Part shown: piece after piece, positions 43,938 through 52,546 of the stretch
Position numbering within the stretch: the first letter of the stretch is position 1
Layout of the letters: each line of letters opens with the position of its first letter
Source of the DNA: CBDCUW01 sp965222745
Lineage (GTDB): Bacteria; Planctomycetota; Planctomycetia; Pirellulales; Pirellulaceae
Assembly: GCA_965222745.1 (NCBI GenBank)
Contig: CBDCUW010000003.1
Coordinates: forward strand, 2,728,001-2,792,000
Direction: 5' to 3'
DNA: 64,000 bases
Notes under the pieces: model-generated
Told to the model about the DNA's origin: nothing
What the model saw: the letters and a program-made list of their open reading frames with translations, nothing else
Databases searched by the model: none
Program-made: the position numbers and the translations under genes

Positions 43938-46900
43938 CCAAGTCAAAGAACCTTTCCGGGGCCAAGCTCGCTCTGTTGGAACGTCATCTCAAGGGGGACC
44001 AGGTCAAGTCTTCGACCCGTTCGAATCCCACACCGCGTGCCCAACCTGGTCCAGCTCCGCTGTCGTTCGCACAGCAGCGCATCTATTTTTTGCAGCAGTT
44101 GGATCCACAGAATCCCTACTACAACATGCCCTTTGCGTTGCGTTTCGTGGGCAAATTGGACGTCTTGGCGTTTGAGCGTGGGCTAACAGAAATTCGACGA
44201 CGTCACGCGGCGCTGCGTACCGTATTCCGAGAGATCAACAGCGAACCTGTTCAAATCGAGGAAGACACACCCGAGGTGATCTTGCGGTTGTTCGATTTGA
44301 GCCATCTTCCAGCCGATAGGATGGAGATTGCCTCGCGCGAATTGGCGACGACATTCGCATCCGAAACCTTTGATTTGTTTCACGGTCCCCTGATACGCGC
44401 TGCTTTGGTTCGTTGTGCGTCAGATCAGCACCTTGTTGTCGTCGCACTGCACCACATCGTCGGGGATGGTTCGTCGATCGCCATTCTCCTTGACGAACTT
44501 TGCACCCTCTACCAATCCTTTCTCGCCGGTCAAAGCAGTCCTTTATCGGATTTGACAATTCAGTACGCTGATTACGCAACCTGGCATCGACGAATGGTCG
44601 AGGACGGATGCCTCGAAAAACAGCTAGCGTATTGGAAAAACGAACTTGGTGGTCAATTGCCAACTCTACAACTACCGGCTGATCGGGCTCGCCCACTTCG
44701 CTTGCGGTATCAGGGTGGTTGCGAACCACTGGAGATTCCCTCCGACCTGGCCATCAGGCTTGTCGAATGGAGCCGCCGTCAGTCCGTCACGCTCTCCATG
44801 ACACTGTTGGCATCGTTTTACACGCTACTCCATCGTTACAGCGGGCAAAACGACGTGGTAGTGGGCGTGCCCGCGTCCAACCGGAATCGCGCAGAAATAG
44901 AACGGTCGATCGGACTATTTCTAAACACCCTAGCGATTCGCATGGATCTTTCCAGCGATCCCCCTTTCGAGCAACTGTTGACACGCGTTCGAGACCGGAT
45001 GTTAACCGCCTACGCCAACCAGGACGTTCCATTTGAAAGGATCGTCGACGCGATTCAACCTCAACGGGATACCAGCCACACTCCTATCTTCCAGGCGATG
45101 TTTTCGTTGCGAACGGAGACTTCGGAGGAACCAAGATTCCCCGGTCTCCGTGTTGAAGAATACGAACTGGACCTCGGCAAAGCAAAGTGTGACATCAACC
45201 TTTTCGTGGAGGTCGCACCCGATTCGATTCGCGGTTCGTTCGAATACAGTTCCGAGATCTTTGATCGTTCCACGATTCGCAACCTGATTCAGTCATGGCG
45301 AGAGTTGCTGGAGGGGATCGTCGCGGACCCCAACAAGTGCATCTCGCAATTGCCATTACTGTCTCCGCGGCAACGCGAACCTATTCTCGATCACGATCAG
45401 ACAGAAAGGGAGATTCCGGCGTTATGTCTTCATGAAATGTTTCGGCGCCAAGCGACAAAATTTCCGGACCGAACGGCGGCGGTATTCCAGGGAAAGCACT
45501 TGAGCTATCGAGCGCTTGATGATCGCTCGAACCAGCTTGCCCATCACCTCCGTCGTCTTGGCGTCGTTCCCGAAACGCCGGTGGGTCTATGCATCGATCG
45601 ATCGCTAGAACTGGTGATCGGTATTCTCGGGATTCTAAAAGCTGGTGGTGTCTATGTGCCGCTGGACCCGGCATATCCACAGGCACGACTGGACCATGTG
45701 CTGCGCGACTCAGGTATCGCCGTCGTCATCGGCCAGAGTTCGATGAGCTTTCAAGTTCCCGAAGGAGTACGAGTCACCACCGTGGAACAGAGCGCCGACG
45801 AACCGAGCACGGCTTTTGATGTGCAGAGTGATCTCCGGCAGCTTGCTTACATCATCTATACGTCGGGGTCGACTGGAACGCCCAAAGGCGTGGCGATGCC
45901 CCATCGGGGGCTCTCCAATTTGATCGAATGGCAGCACAGCGATTCGGCGCGCGAGGAATGTGTTCTTCAGTTTGCTTCGCCAAGTTTCGATGTCTTCCTG
46001 CAGGAGCTTTTCGCGACTTGGCGCGAGGGAGGAAAACTGGTCCTTGTCCCCGATGAGGTGCGAAGGGATCCGACTTGCCTTCGCGAAGTTCAGCGACGCC
46101 AGGCTGTGGAGAAGTTCTACGTTCCGTTCGCCGCATTGGAACAGTTTGCGGCCGTGGGGCTGACCAGCGGTGTCCCTAGTCTTACCGATGTGATTACCGC
46201 GGGAGAGCAGTTGCAAGTCACCGACGCAGTTTTGGAATTCTTTGAGAAACATGACAACTGCCGACTTCACAACCACTACGGGCCAGCCGAGACTCACGTT
46301 GTCACAACGCATTCGCTTTCTCAGGATGTATCGACATGGAACACGCTTCCACCGATCGGTCGGCCGATTTCCAATGCTCGGACCTATGTGCTTGATCGGC
46401 ACCTTCAGCTTCAACCTCTTGGCGTTCTCGGTGAGCTCTTTTTGTCGGGAGCCTGCCTGGCTCGTGGCTATTTCGGTTCGCCACAACTGACCGCCGAGCG
46501 TTTTCTGCCGGATCCGTTTTCCGATCAACCTGGCGCCCGGATGTATCGGACCGGAGACTTGGTCCGATTGCGACAAGACACGGGACTTGAGTTCTCTGGT
46601 CGCATCGATCAACAGGTCAAGATCCGCGGTTATCGCATTGAACCGGGGGAGATCGAGACGGTCATCAAGCAGCATGCGTCGATTGACGAAGCCGTTGTCA
46701 TGCCTCACCAGAACCACGGACGTCAGGAGTTGGTGGCTTACGTCACCAGTGCAGACAGCCAAAAACCGACGGCAACGGAACTTCGCGTCTTTTTGGAGGA
46801 CCAGCTTCCACCGTTCATGCTTCCGGCCGGCTATGTGTTTCTCGACCACATTCCTCTGACACCCAGCGGTAAAGTATCACGCAAATCGATTTCAGATCTT

Positions 46901-49900
46901 CAAACGCCGGAACGCGCGAGTGCTGAGAACTATGTAGCGGCTTCCAATTCCATCGAAGAAACTCTTGCGGCCATCTGGGCCGAACTGACAGGGGCACAAC
47001 GGGTCGGCATACACGACAACTTTTTCATGCTCGGTGGGCATTCCTTGATGGCGACACAGGTCCTGGCCCGGGTTCGCCAAGCCCTTGAGATTGATCTTCC
47101 GCTGATTGCTCTTTTCGAGCATCCGACCGTGGCGAGTCTTGCCGACCACATCAACCAACAGCGGCAAAAAGACGACCGTCTTGCCCGACCGGCAATCGTG
47201 CCCAATACGAATCGGAATGTCTTTTCCTTTTTGCAGCAGCGGCTGTGGTTTCTCAGTCAACTCGATCCGGACAGCGTCGACTACAGCATGCCAGTCGCGT
47301 TGCACATCGTGGGTCCCCTTGACGTTTTCGCGATCGACCAGAGCTTGCGGGAGATTCTGCGACGACATGAGGTTCTGCGCAGTCGATTTCTTTCCGTCAG
47401 CGGATCTCCCCAATGCATTGTCGATCCTGTGCCAGAGAGCGTCGTCAAGGTCATTGATTTGACTCATCTTCCCGCTTCGGAACAAGCCTCACAGATCGCT
47501 CGTTGTCGAACACATGAAAGCAACAACCCTTTCGACCTTGGTGCACGACCGCTGTACCGAGCCCAATTGATACGGCAAGAAACAAACCAGCACATCCTGA
47601 TTTTCAACCCGCATCACTCCATCTTTGACGGAGAATCCACGCGTGTCTTTCTCGACGAACTAGCAACGCTCTACGAATGCTACGTGCGCCAGGTCCCTTC
47701 TCCGCTGAAAAACCTGACCGTTCAGTACGGTGATTTTGCCCACTGGCAACGAGAATGGCTGCGGGGCAATGCACTTGAAGAACAGATGGAATATTGGTGC
47801 CAACAGCTTCAAGGAGCCTCGCCGCTCAATCTGCCAAAAACCTCGCCGCGTCGCGAGCTGACGCGAATCAGAGGAAGCCGTCACGATCTGTGTCTTTCAG
47901 TCGAAACGAGCAACGGAATCCAGGAATTGGCGCTCCGCGAAGACGTGACGCCATTCATGGTTCTGCTCGCGGCCTTCCAGCTAGTCCTTTCACGGCACAG
48001 TGGACAAACTGATATCTGCGTGGGCTGTCCGGTCGGCGGCAGAGAATGGGTCGAACTGGAGTCCATGATCGGGCCCTTCGTCAATACGCTCGTTTTGCGG
48101 ACAGATCTAAATGGCAACCCAACTCTTCGCGAACTACTCAAGCGAGTGCGAGAGGTCTCGATTGGCGCGTTCGCCCACCAACACGTTCCTTTTGAAAAGC
48201 TCGTGGAGGCATTGCAACCTGAGCGAGACCTGACCCGAACGCCTCTGTTTCAAGCGATGTTCAATTTCACACAGGAGGATCCGATTCCAACTGGATTCGC
48301 TGGACTCAGTATCACTGCGCTCGATTCGCAAGACCTGGCATCTAAATTCGATGTCACTCTCTATGTGACCAAGGCGGACGGCGTTTTCGACTTGTCGCTC
48401 GTCTACGACGAGGACTTGTTCGACAGTTCAATGATGCTGGAAATGCTCGACCAGGTCGAACTGATCTTGACCGCCTGTGTAGCCGACATCGACCAACGGA
48501 CCAGTGATGTTTCGCTGGTCACCGATCGAGCGCGGGAGATTCTGCCTGATCCCTTGCTCAAGTTTGGCGAACCAACCGACGGATTGCCCTACGGTCGTCT
48601 CGCACAGTTTGCTGAGAGTTCGCCTGAGAAAATCGCTGTTGTTGATCACTGCGGCAGCTTGACCTACAGCGAGCTTGATCGGCGCAGCGACGAAATCGCT
48701 GGGATGCTTTCAGGGAAAAGTGTTTCGCAAGGCGACGTCGTTGCTGTCTATGGCCTTCGCAATGCGGAGATGGTGGCGTCGATGCTGGCAGTGCTCAAAA
48801 TGGGAGCCGCATTTGTCATGCTGGATCCCGAAGCCCCACAGTCCTATTTGACCAGTCGGATACACCAGTCGAAATCTTGTTTGGTTGCCATCCCCTCAAG
48901 CGACTCTGACTCATTTCCCGAATTTGAATCACCCGTGCTGACGACACAGACTTTTCAGGGGGCACCGGCAAAGTGGCAAGCCGCCCACAGTCCAGGGGAC
49001 GTCGCCTATGTCGCGTTCACGTCGGGCACCAGCGGACAACCCAAGGCTGTCTTCGGGTCGCATCGCCCGCTAACTCATTTTCTGAAGTGGTATGAGCGAA
49101 CGTTCTCACTCGACTCTGAATGTCGCTTTGCCATGCTTTCCGGAATCGGACACGACCCCTTGCTGCGAGATATTTTTGGGCCTCTCTGGCTCGGAGCAAC
49201 TCTGTACATTCCAACGAGTCGGGACTTGCGTTCACCGAAACTCCTGGCAACGTGGCTACTTGAACACGAAATCAACGTGATTCACATCACGCCAGCCATG
49301 GTCAGAATCATTCGGGAAGGTTTCGATACCTTGGACGCCACGTTTGACCAGCTTCGATTTGCATTCTGTGGTGGTGACGTGTTGCCCGCATCGGAGGCGG
49401 AGGCGTTTCACAACCGCACACCTGGGGCGCGGTTGGTTAATTTTTATGGAACGACGGAAACTCCCCAAGCCGTGAGTTGGTTTGAGTTGCCCAGCGAAGA
49501 TCCAGCGCGGATGCAGCAGATCTCCACGTCCGTACCCATTGGTCGCGGGATCGATCACGCCCAACTGCTCGTTGTGAATTCGATGAACCAATTGGCCGGG
49601 ATCGGCGAGGTGGGTGAGATACAGGTCCGTACTCCGTATCTGAGTTTGGGGTATCTCGACGATGAACAGGAAACGGCGAAGAGGTTTTTACGCGACCACG
49701 ACCGAGCCAGCATTCAAATCTATCGCACCGGGGATAGGGGGCGTTATTTGCCGGATGGAAACGTTCAGTTTGCTGGCCGTCGCGACGGACAAATCAACCT
49801 CCGCGGCCATCGTTTCGCACCCGAAGAGGCGGAGTCTGCTTTGCTTGGTCACGACTCGGTGCGAGACGCGGCGGTCGTGCTGCACGGTGAAGCTTCCGAC

Positions 49901-50359
49901 GTGCTGGTCGCACTGATCTCGGGCATGCAATCGGTTTCAAGTTTGACGTTGCGGAAATACTTGAAGACAAGGATTCCCGAATACCTCATCCCCAGTCGTT
50001 TTGTATGGATCGACAAGCTGCCGAGAACAGCGAGCGGTAAACTCAACCGACGAGAGCTATCGCAATTGGTCGTTGACCTGACTCGGGCGCCCAGCGCGAA
50101 GAGTACTCCCGTTTCCGCAACAGAACAAACGCTCGCTGACATTTGGCGCGACGCATTGCAGATCAGCAACATCGGACGTCAAGACAACTTTTTTGACTTG
50201 GGCGGCCATTCCTTACAGGCACTTGTTATCATTGACAAGATCGAAGAGAAACTCGGTTCCAAGTTGCGACCACGCGACCTGTTTACTGACACTCTTGGAC
50301 AATTGGCCTCCCGGTGTGACAACATGGTTCATTCATCACAAGAAGATCGCGAGAGATAA
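43934..50359 (+). CDS. Bimodular NRPS: C-A(Pro)-PCP-C-A(atypical)-PCP, no release domain
   Basis: 2141 residues. Module 1: C (about 40-480; HHIVGDG, His173/174), A (500-915), PCP (Ser1037 in LGGHSLMA). Module 2: C (1095-1530; HHSIFDG, His227-228 of that domain region at 1227-1228), A (1550-1975), PCP (Ser2093 in LGGHSLQA). The first A domain code reads D-V-Q-F-I-A-H-V-V-K, a well-known proline signature. The second A domain is atypical: A3 reads FTSGTSGQPKA, the A4 region reads GIGHDPLLRD with no FDxS motif, and the A8 region GRRDGQINLRGHRF is altered; the A10 Lys (ASGKLNR) is present. No TE, R or C-terminal cyclising domain follows. The start overlaps the previous NRPS by ATGA. Confidence 0.93.
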   Translation: MTKSKNLSGAKLALLERHLKGDQVKSSTRSNPTPRAQPGPAPLSFAQQRIYFLQQLDPQNPYYNMPFALRFVGKLDVLAFERGLTEIRRRHAALRTVFREINSEPVQIEEDTPEVILRLFDLSHLPADRMEIASRELATTFASETFDLFHGPLIRAALVRCASDQHLVVVALHHIVGDGSSIAILLDELCTLYQSFLAGQSSPLSDLTIQYADYATWHRRMVEDGCLEKQLAYWKNELGGQLPTLQLPADRARPLRLRYQGGCEPLEIPSDLAIRLVEWSRRQSVTLSMTLLASFYTLLHRYSGQNDVVVGVPASNRNRAEIERSIGLFLNTLAIRMDLSSDPPFEQLLTRVRDRMLTAYANQDVPFERIVDAIQPQRDTSHTPIFQAMFSLRTETSEEPRFPGLRVEEYELDLGKAKCDINLFVEVAPDSIRGSFEYSSEIFDRSTIRNLIQSWRELLEGIVADPNKCISQLPLLSPRQREPILDHDQTEREIPALCLHEMFRRQATKFPDRTAAVFQGKHLSYRALDDRSNQLAHHLRRLGVVPETPVGLCIDRSLELVIGILGILKAGGVYVPLDPAYPQARLDHVLRDSGIAVVIGQSSMSFQVPEGVRVTTVEQSADEPSTAFDVQSDLRQLAYIIYTSGSTGTPKGVAMPHRGLSNLIEWQHSDSAREECVLQFASPSFDVFLQELFATWREGGKLVLVPDEVRRDPTCLREVQRRQAVEKFYVPFAALEQFAAVGLTSGVPSLTDVITAGEQLQVTDAVLEFFEKHDNCRLHNHYGPAETHVVTTHSLSQDVSTWNTLPPIGRPISNARTYVLDRHLQLQPLGVLGELFLSGACLARGYFGSPQLTAERFLPDPFSDQPGARMYRTGDLVRLRQDTGLEFSGRIDQQVKIRGYRIEPGEIETVIKQHASIDEAVVMPHQNHGRQELVAYVTSADSQKPTATELRVFLEDQLPPFMLPAGYVFLDHIPLTPSGKVSRKSISDLQTPERASAENYVAASNSIEETLAAIWAELTGAQRVGIHDNFFMLGGHSLMATQVLARVRQALEIDLPLIALFEHPTVASLADHINQQRQKDDRLARPAIVPNTNRNVFSFLQQRLWFLSQLDPDSVDYSMPVALHIVGPLDVFAIDQSLREILRRHEVLRSRFLSVSGSPQCIVDPVPESVVKVIDLTHLPASEQASQIARCRTHESNNPFDLGARPLYRAQLIRQETNQHILIFNPHHSIFDGESTRVFLDELATLYECYVRQVPSPLKNLTVQYGDFAHWQREWLRGNALEEQMEYWCQQLQGASPLNLPKTSPRRELTRIRGSRHDLCLSVETSNGIQELALREDVTPFMVLLAAFQLVLSRHSGQTDICVGCPVGGREWVELESMIGPFVNTLVLRTDLNGNPTLRELLKRVREVSIGAFAHQHVPFEKLVEALQPERDLTRTPLFQAMFNFTQEDPIPTGFAGLSITALDSQDLASKFDVTLYVTKADGVFDLSLVYDEDLFDSSMMLEMLDQVELILTACVADIDQRTSDVSLVTDRAREILPDPLLKFGEPTDGLPYGRLAQFAESSPEKIAVVDHCGSLTYSELDRRSDEIAGMLSGKSVSQGDVVAVYGLRNAEMVASMLAVLKMGAAFVMLDPEAPQSYLTSRIHQSKSCLVAIPSSDSDSFPEFESPVLTTQTFQGAPAKWQAAHSPGDVAYVAFTSGTSGQPKAVFGSHRPLTHFLKWYERTFSLDSECRFAMLSGIGHDPLLRDIFGPLWLGATLYIPTSRDLRSPKLLATWLLEHEINVIHITPAMVRIIREGFDTLDATFDQLRFAFCGGDVLPASEAEAFHNRTPGARLVNFYGTTETPQAVSWFELPSEDPARMQQISTSVPIGRGIDHAQLLVVNSMNQLAGIGEVGEIQVRTPYLSLGYLDDEQETAKRFLRDHDRASIQIYRTGDRGRYLPDGNVQFAGRRDGQINLRGHRFAPEEAESALLGHDSVRDAAVVLHGEASDVLVALISGMQSVSSLTLRKYLKTRIPEYLIPSRFVWIDKLPRTASGKLNRRELSQLVVDLTRAPSAKSTPVSATEQTLADIWRDALQISNIGRQDNFFDLGGHSLQALVIIDKIEEKLGSKLRPRDLFTDTLGQLASRCDNMVHSSQEDRER

Positions 50360-50376
50360 ATACCAAGGAGTGTGAA

Positions 50377-50715
50377 ATGCCGGAGTATTGTAAAGCATAC
50401 TTGTTAAAGGAGCTGCGAGCATTTCCCGGCTGGTACGAGCGACCGCTGGTCGCAGAGAATTCAGAAACCTCCCGCGACTCCTCCACCCCACAGAAGCTCG
50501 ACGACGATACGGTCGTGTTCCTCCAAGAAGATCTCAGCGTTTCTTCGCGGGGAGTTGACGGAGGCCACATCCTTTTTTCTCCATCGGTGGAGACGAATGA
50601 ATGGGCAGTATTCTGCCGCGAGGTGCTGGGTTTTGAGATTCCAGACTGGCAACAAGAATCGGCTCGAGTACGCGAAGAATTGGCCGCCTCGAAGGAGTTG
50701 GAGGAACCAGAATGA
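50377..50715 (+). CDS. Small conserved-looking protein of unknown function
   Basis: 112 residues. It has an AAGGAG SD and its stop overlaps the next start (ATGA), so it is a real operon member. There is no signal peptide, membrane segment or cofactor motif. The sequence is acidic, with a central LDDDTVVFLQEDLSVSSRG and a C-terminal WAVFCREVLGFEIPDW. I do not recognise a family. Its place between the last NRPS and two alpha/beta-hydrolases suggests a helper of chain release or a scaffold for those enzymes. It is not likely to be a RiPP precursor: there is no leader/core layout and no Cys-, Ser- or Thr-rich tail. Confidence 0.75.
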   Translation: MPEYCKAYLLKELRAFPGWYERPLVAENSETSRDSSTPQKLDDDTVVFLQEDLSVSSRGVDGGHILFSPSVETNEWAVFCREVLGFEIPDWQQESARVREELAASKELEEPE

Positions 50716-51545
50716 CATCTGGGGCATCTGGCTTGAGTCGAGGTGTGTTGGAACCTTTCTACTTTGGCGTTCACGAAGAAATTTTCGGGGCTTATCAAGC
50801 ACCGCCACCCAATGTTGATCGCGGCGTTGGAGTTGTGCTGTGTTATCCGATGGGGCAGGAGTACATTCGCTCGCACCGTGCCTTTGTCCAACTCGCTTTG
50901 CGGTTGGCCGACGAAGGATTTCACGTGCTGCGATTCGATTTCACGGGGTGCGGCGATTCATGCGACGTTGTCGACGGTGAAGTCTCGCTGGAGCGCTGGC
51001 GAGCCGATATTTTGACCGCGGTCGCGGAACTCAAGGAAGCCGTTGACGTTGTCTGTTTGTGTGGCCTCCGTATGGGGGCAAGTCTGGCGGCCACGATCAA
51101 GGTGGACGCAGATCAGATTGGAGCTCTCGTACTATGGGACCCGATCATTTCCGGAAATGAATACCTTGAAGAGGTGCTCCGGCAACATCGAACATGGCTT
51201 GGAGGCTCGTTCGCAAAGTCCGCAGCTCGAAAGGAGAAAAGCACTGCGCAAGTAGAGACGCTGGGATTTCTCCTCAACGAAAAACTTGTCGATGGAATAC
51301 GAGAGTTCGACCTCGCACGCGTCACTACATTGCCCGCCGACAATGTAGTGGTCATCGACACCCAGGAATCGAATCGGCTTGATGAGACGCTTGAGGTCAT
51401 GAAAACGCTCAGCGCCAACGTACGGGTTCATCGCCTCGATGGACCACCGATCTGGGAAAAACAGGCCGACGTCGACGGTAACACGTCGGTACCGATTGGT
51501 GTCCTCGACTCCATTGTCGAACAGTTAGACGGATTGTACTCGTGA
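50712..51545 (+). CDS. Alpha/beta-hydrolase-fold protein with GLRMG elbow (exosortase-system hydrolase-2-like)
   Basis: 277 residues with an alpha/beta-hydrolase start (VVLCYPMGQEYIRSHRAF..LADEGFHVLRFDFTGCGDS). At the nucleophile elbow, where G-x-S-x-G is expected, it reads GLRMG (118-122), with Arg120 in the nucleophile position. The same substitution is known to me from the exosortase-A-associated hydrolase 2 type. It is therefore probably not a classical serine esterase, and may be a pseudo-enzyme or carrier-interacting partner. It overlaps both neighbours (ATGA before, GTGA after) and is most likely the partner of the next protein. In the absence of a TE domain the pair is the best candidate for an unusual release or transfer step. 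Confidence 0.8.
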   Translation: MTSGASGLSRGVLEPFYFGVHEEIFGAYQAPPPNVDRGVGVVLCYPMGQEYIRSHRAFVQLALRLADEGFHVLRFDFTGCGDSCDVVDGEVSLERWRADILTAVAELKEAVDVVCLCGLRMGASLAATIKVDADQIGALVLWDPIISGNEYLEEVLRQHRTWLGGSFAKSAARKEKSTAQVETLGFLLNEKLVDGIREFDLARVTTLPADNVVVIDTQESNRLDETLEVMKTLSANVRVHRLDGPPIWEKQADVDGNTSVPIGVLDSIVEQLDGLYS

Positions 51546-52426
51546 TACAACGTGGGGTCGTGTTTGGTCGGGGACTCGTTGGGGTGTTGACGCTCCCTGA
51601 GCAGAACGAAGGAACGCTTCCAACGATACTACTTCTCAATGCCGGGATGACCCATCGCGTAGGTCCCCATCGGTTGTATGTCCGATTGGCGGCTCGTTTG
51701 ACAGATTTGGGTTTTCCTGTCCTCCGGTTCGATTTCTCTGGCATTGGCGATAGCGCGACGTCAGAGTCGACCGAGCCGCTATCGGAACGGTCGTTGCGCG
51801 AAACCTCCGCGGCAATGGATTTCGCGTCGGACCAATACGGCGCAACTCGTTTTATTCCCATGGGAATCTGTTCGGGTGCGGACGTCGGGTTTTCTTTAGC
51901 GATTCATCGTCCTCAGGTCGTGGGGGCGGTTTTGATCAATGGGGGATTTGCCCCGGCTGACGTTGACCCTGAGTTGCTTCACGCGGCACAAAAACGAATT
52001 CGCGCACGGTACTACAAAGGTCGTGTATTCGACCCTGAATCCTGGTCCAAACTTCTCGGCTTGAAGAGTGACTTCGGAGCCATTCGCGAAACGTTACTGG
52101 GCGTCCTGAAACGTCGCTCCATCGCCGCCGATTCAGCTCAGCCATCACAGGAAACATCCAACTCTGACTCCGACGTCCAGCAGCTCAATCATCGAGGCGT
52201 GAAGTTACTTGGCATCTATTCGGAGGGGAGTTTTTCTTGGGACTTGTTGCAGCTGCTGCATGGTCCGAGAGCAGAGCGGCTTCGAGAATTCGAAAATACA
52301 CAAATTGAATTCGTCGCCAGCGCGGATCACATCTTCACACCCCTTTGGGCACAGGCCCGTCTGCTTGACGTTATCTTCTCCTGGTCATCCGAAATGAAAA
52401 TGCGACTGGCCGATGTGTCTCCTTGA
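51542..52426 (+). CDS. Alpha/beta-hydrolase with Cys nucleophile elbow (exosortase-system hydrolase-1-like)
   Basis: 294 residues from a GTG start that overlaps the previous stop. The fold is shown by TILLLNAGMTHRVGPHRLYVRLAARL and FPVLRFDFSGIGDS. The elbow reads GICSG (108-112), placing Cys110 where Ser is normal, and the candidate His is in ADHIF near the C-terminus. The protein resembles the hydrolase 1 partner seen in exosortase-A gene sets. Thioesterases with a Cys nucleophile are known in natural-product biosynthesis, so a role in offloading or cyclising the peptide is reasonable but inferred. It is the last gene of the coupled operon; 120 bases separate it from the SGNH gene. Confidence 0.8.
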   Translation: MIQRGVVFGRGLVGVLTLPEQNEGTLPTILLLNAGMTHRVGPHRLYVRLAARLTDLGFPVLRFDFSGIGDSATSESTEPLSERSLRETSAAMDFASDQYGATRFIPMGICSGADVGFSLAIHRPQVVGAVLINGGFAPADVDPELLHAAQKRIRARYYKGRVFDPESWSKLLGLKSDFGAIRETLLGVLKRRSIAADSAQPSQETSNSDSDVQQLNHRGVKLLGIYSEGSFSWDLLQLLHGPRAERLREFENTQIEFVASADHIFTPLWAQARLLDVIFSWSSEMKMRLADVSP

Positions 52427-52546
52427 AACTACCGCGCCGAGAATGGGACAGGCGGCACAATCCAGTGCGCCGACAGAAGGTTTTCGCATAGAATTTCTTA
52501 ACGCAATGATCGATCGAATCGGAGGCCATCTCCGTCGGAGGCAAAG

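Noticed and set aside
45710..46849. Minus-strand open frame (379 residues) opposite the Pro-activating A domain
   Set aside because: Antisense shadow of conserved A-domain motifs.
50377..50715. RiPP precursor for the radical SAM enzyme
   Set aside because: 112 residues with acidic globular-looking sequence, no leader/core boundary or repeated core, and located 13 kb from the radical SAM gene.
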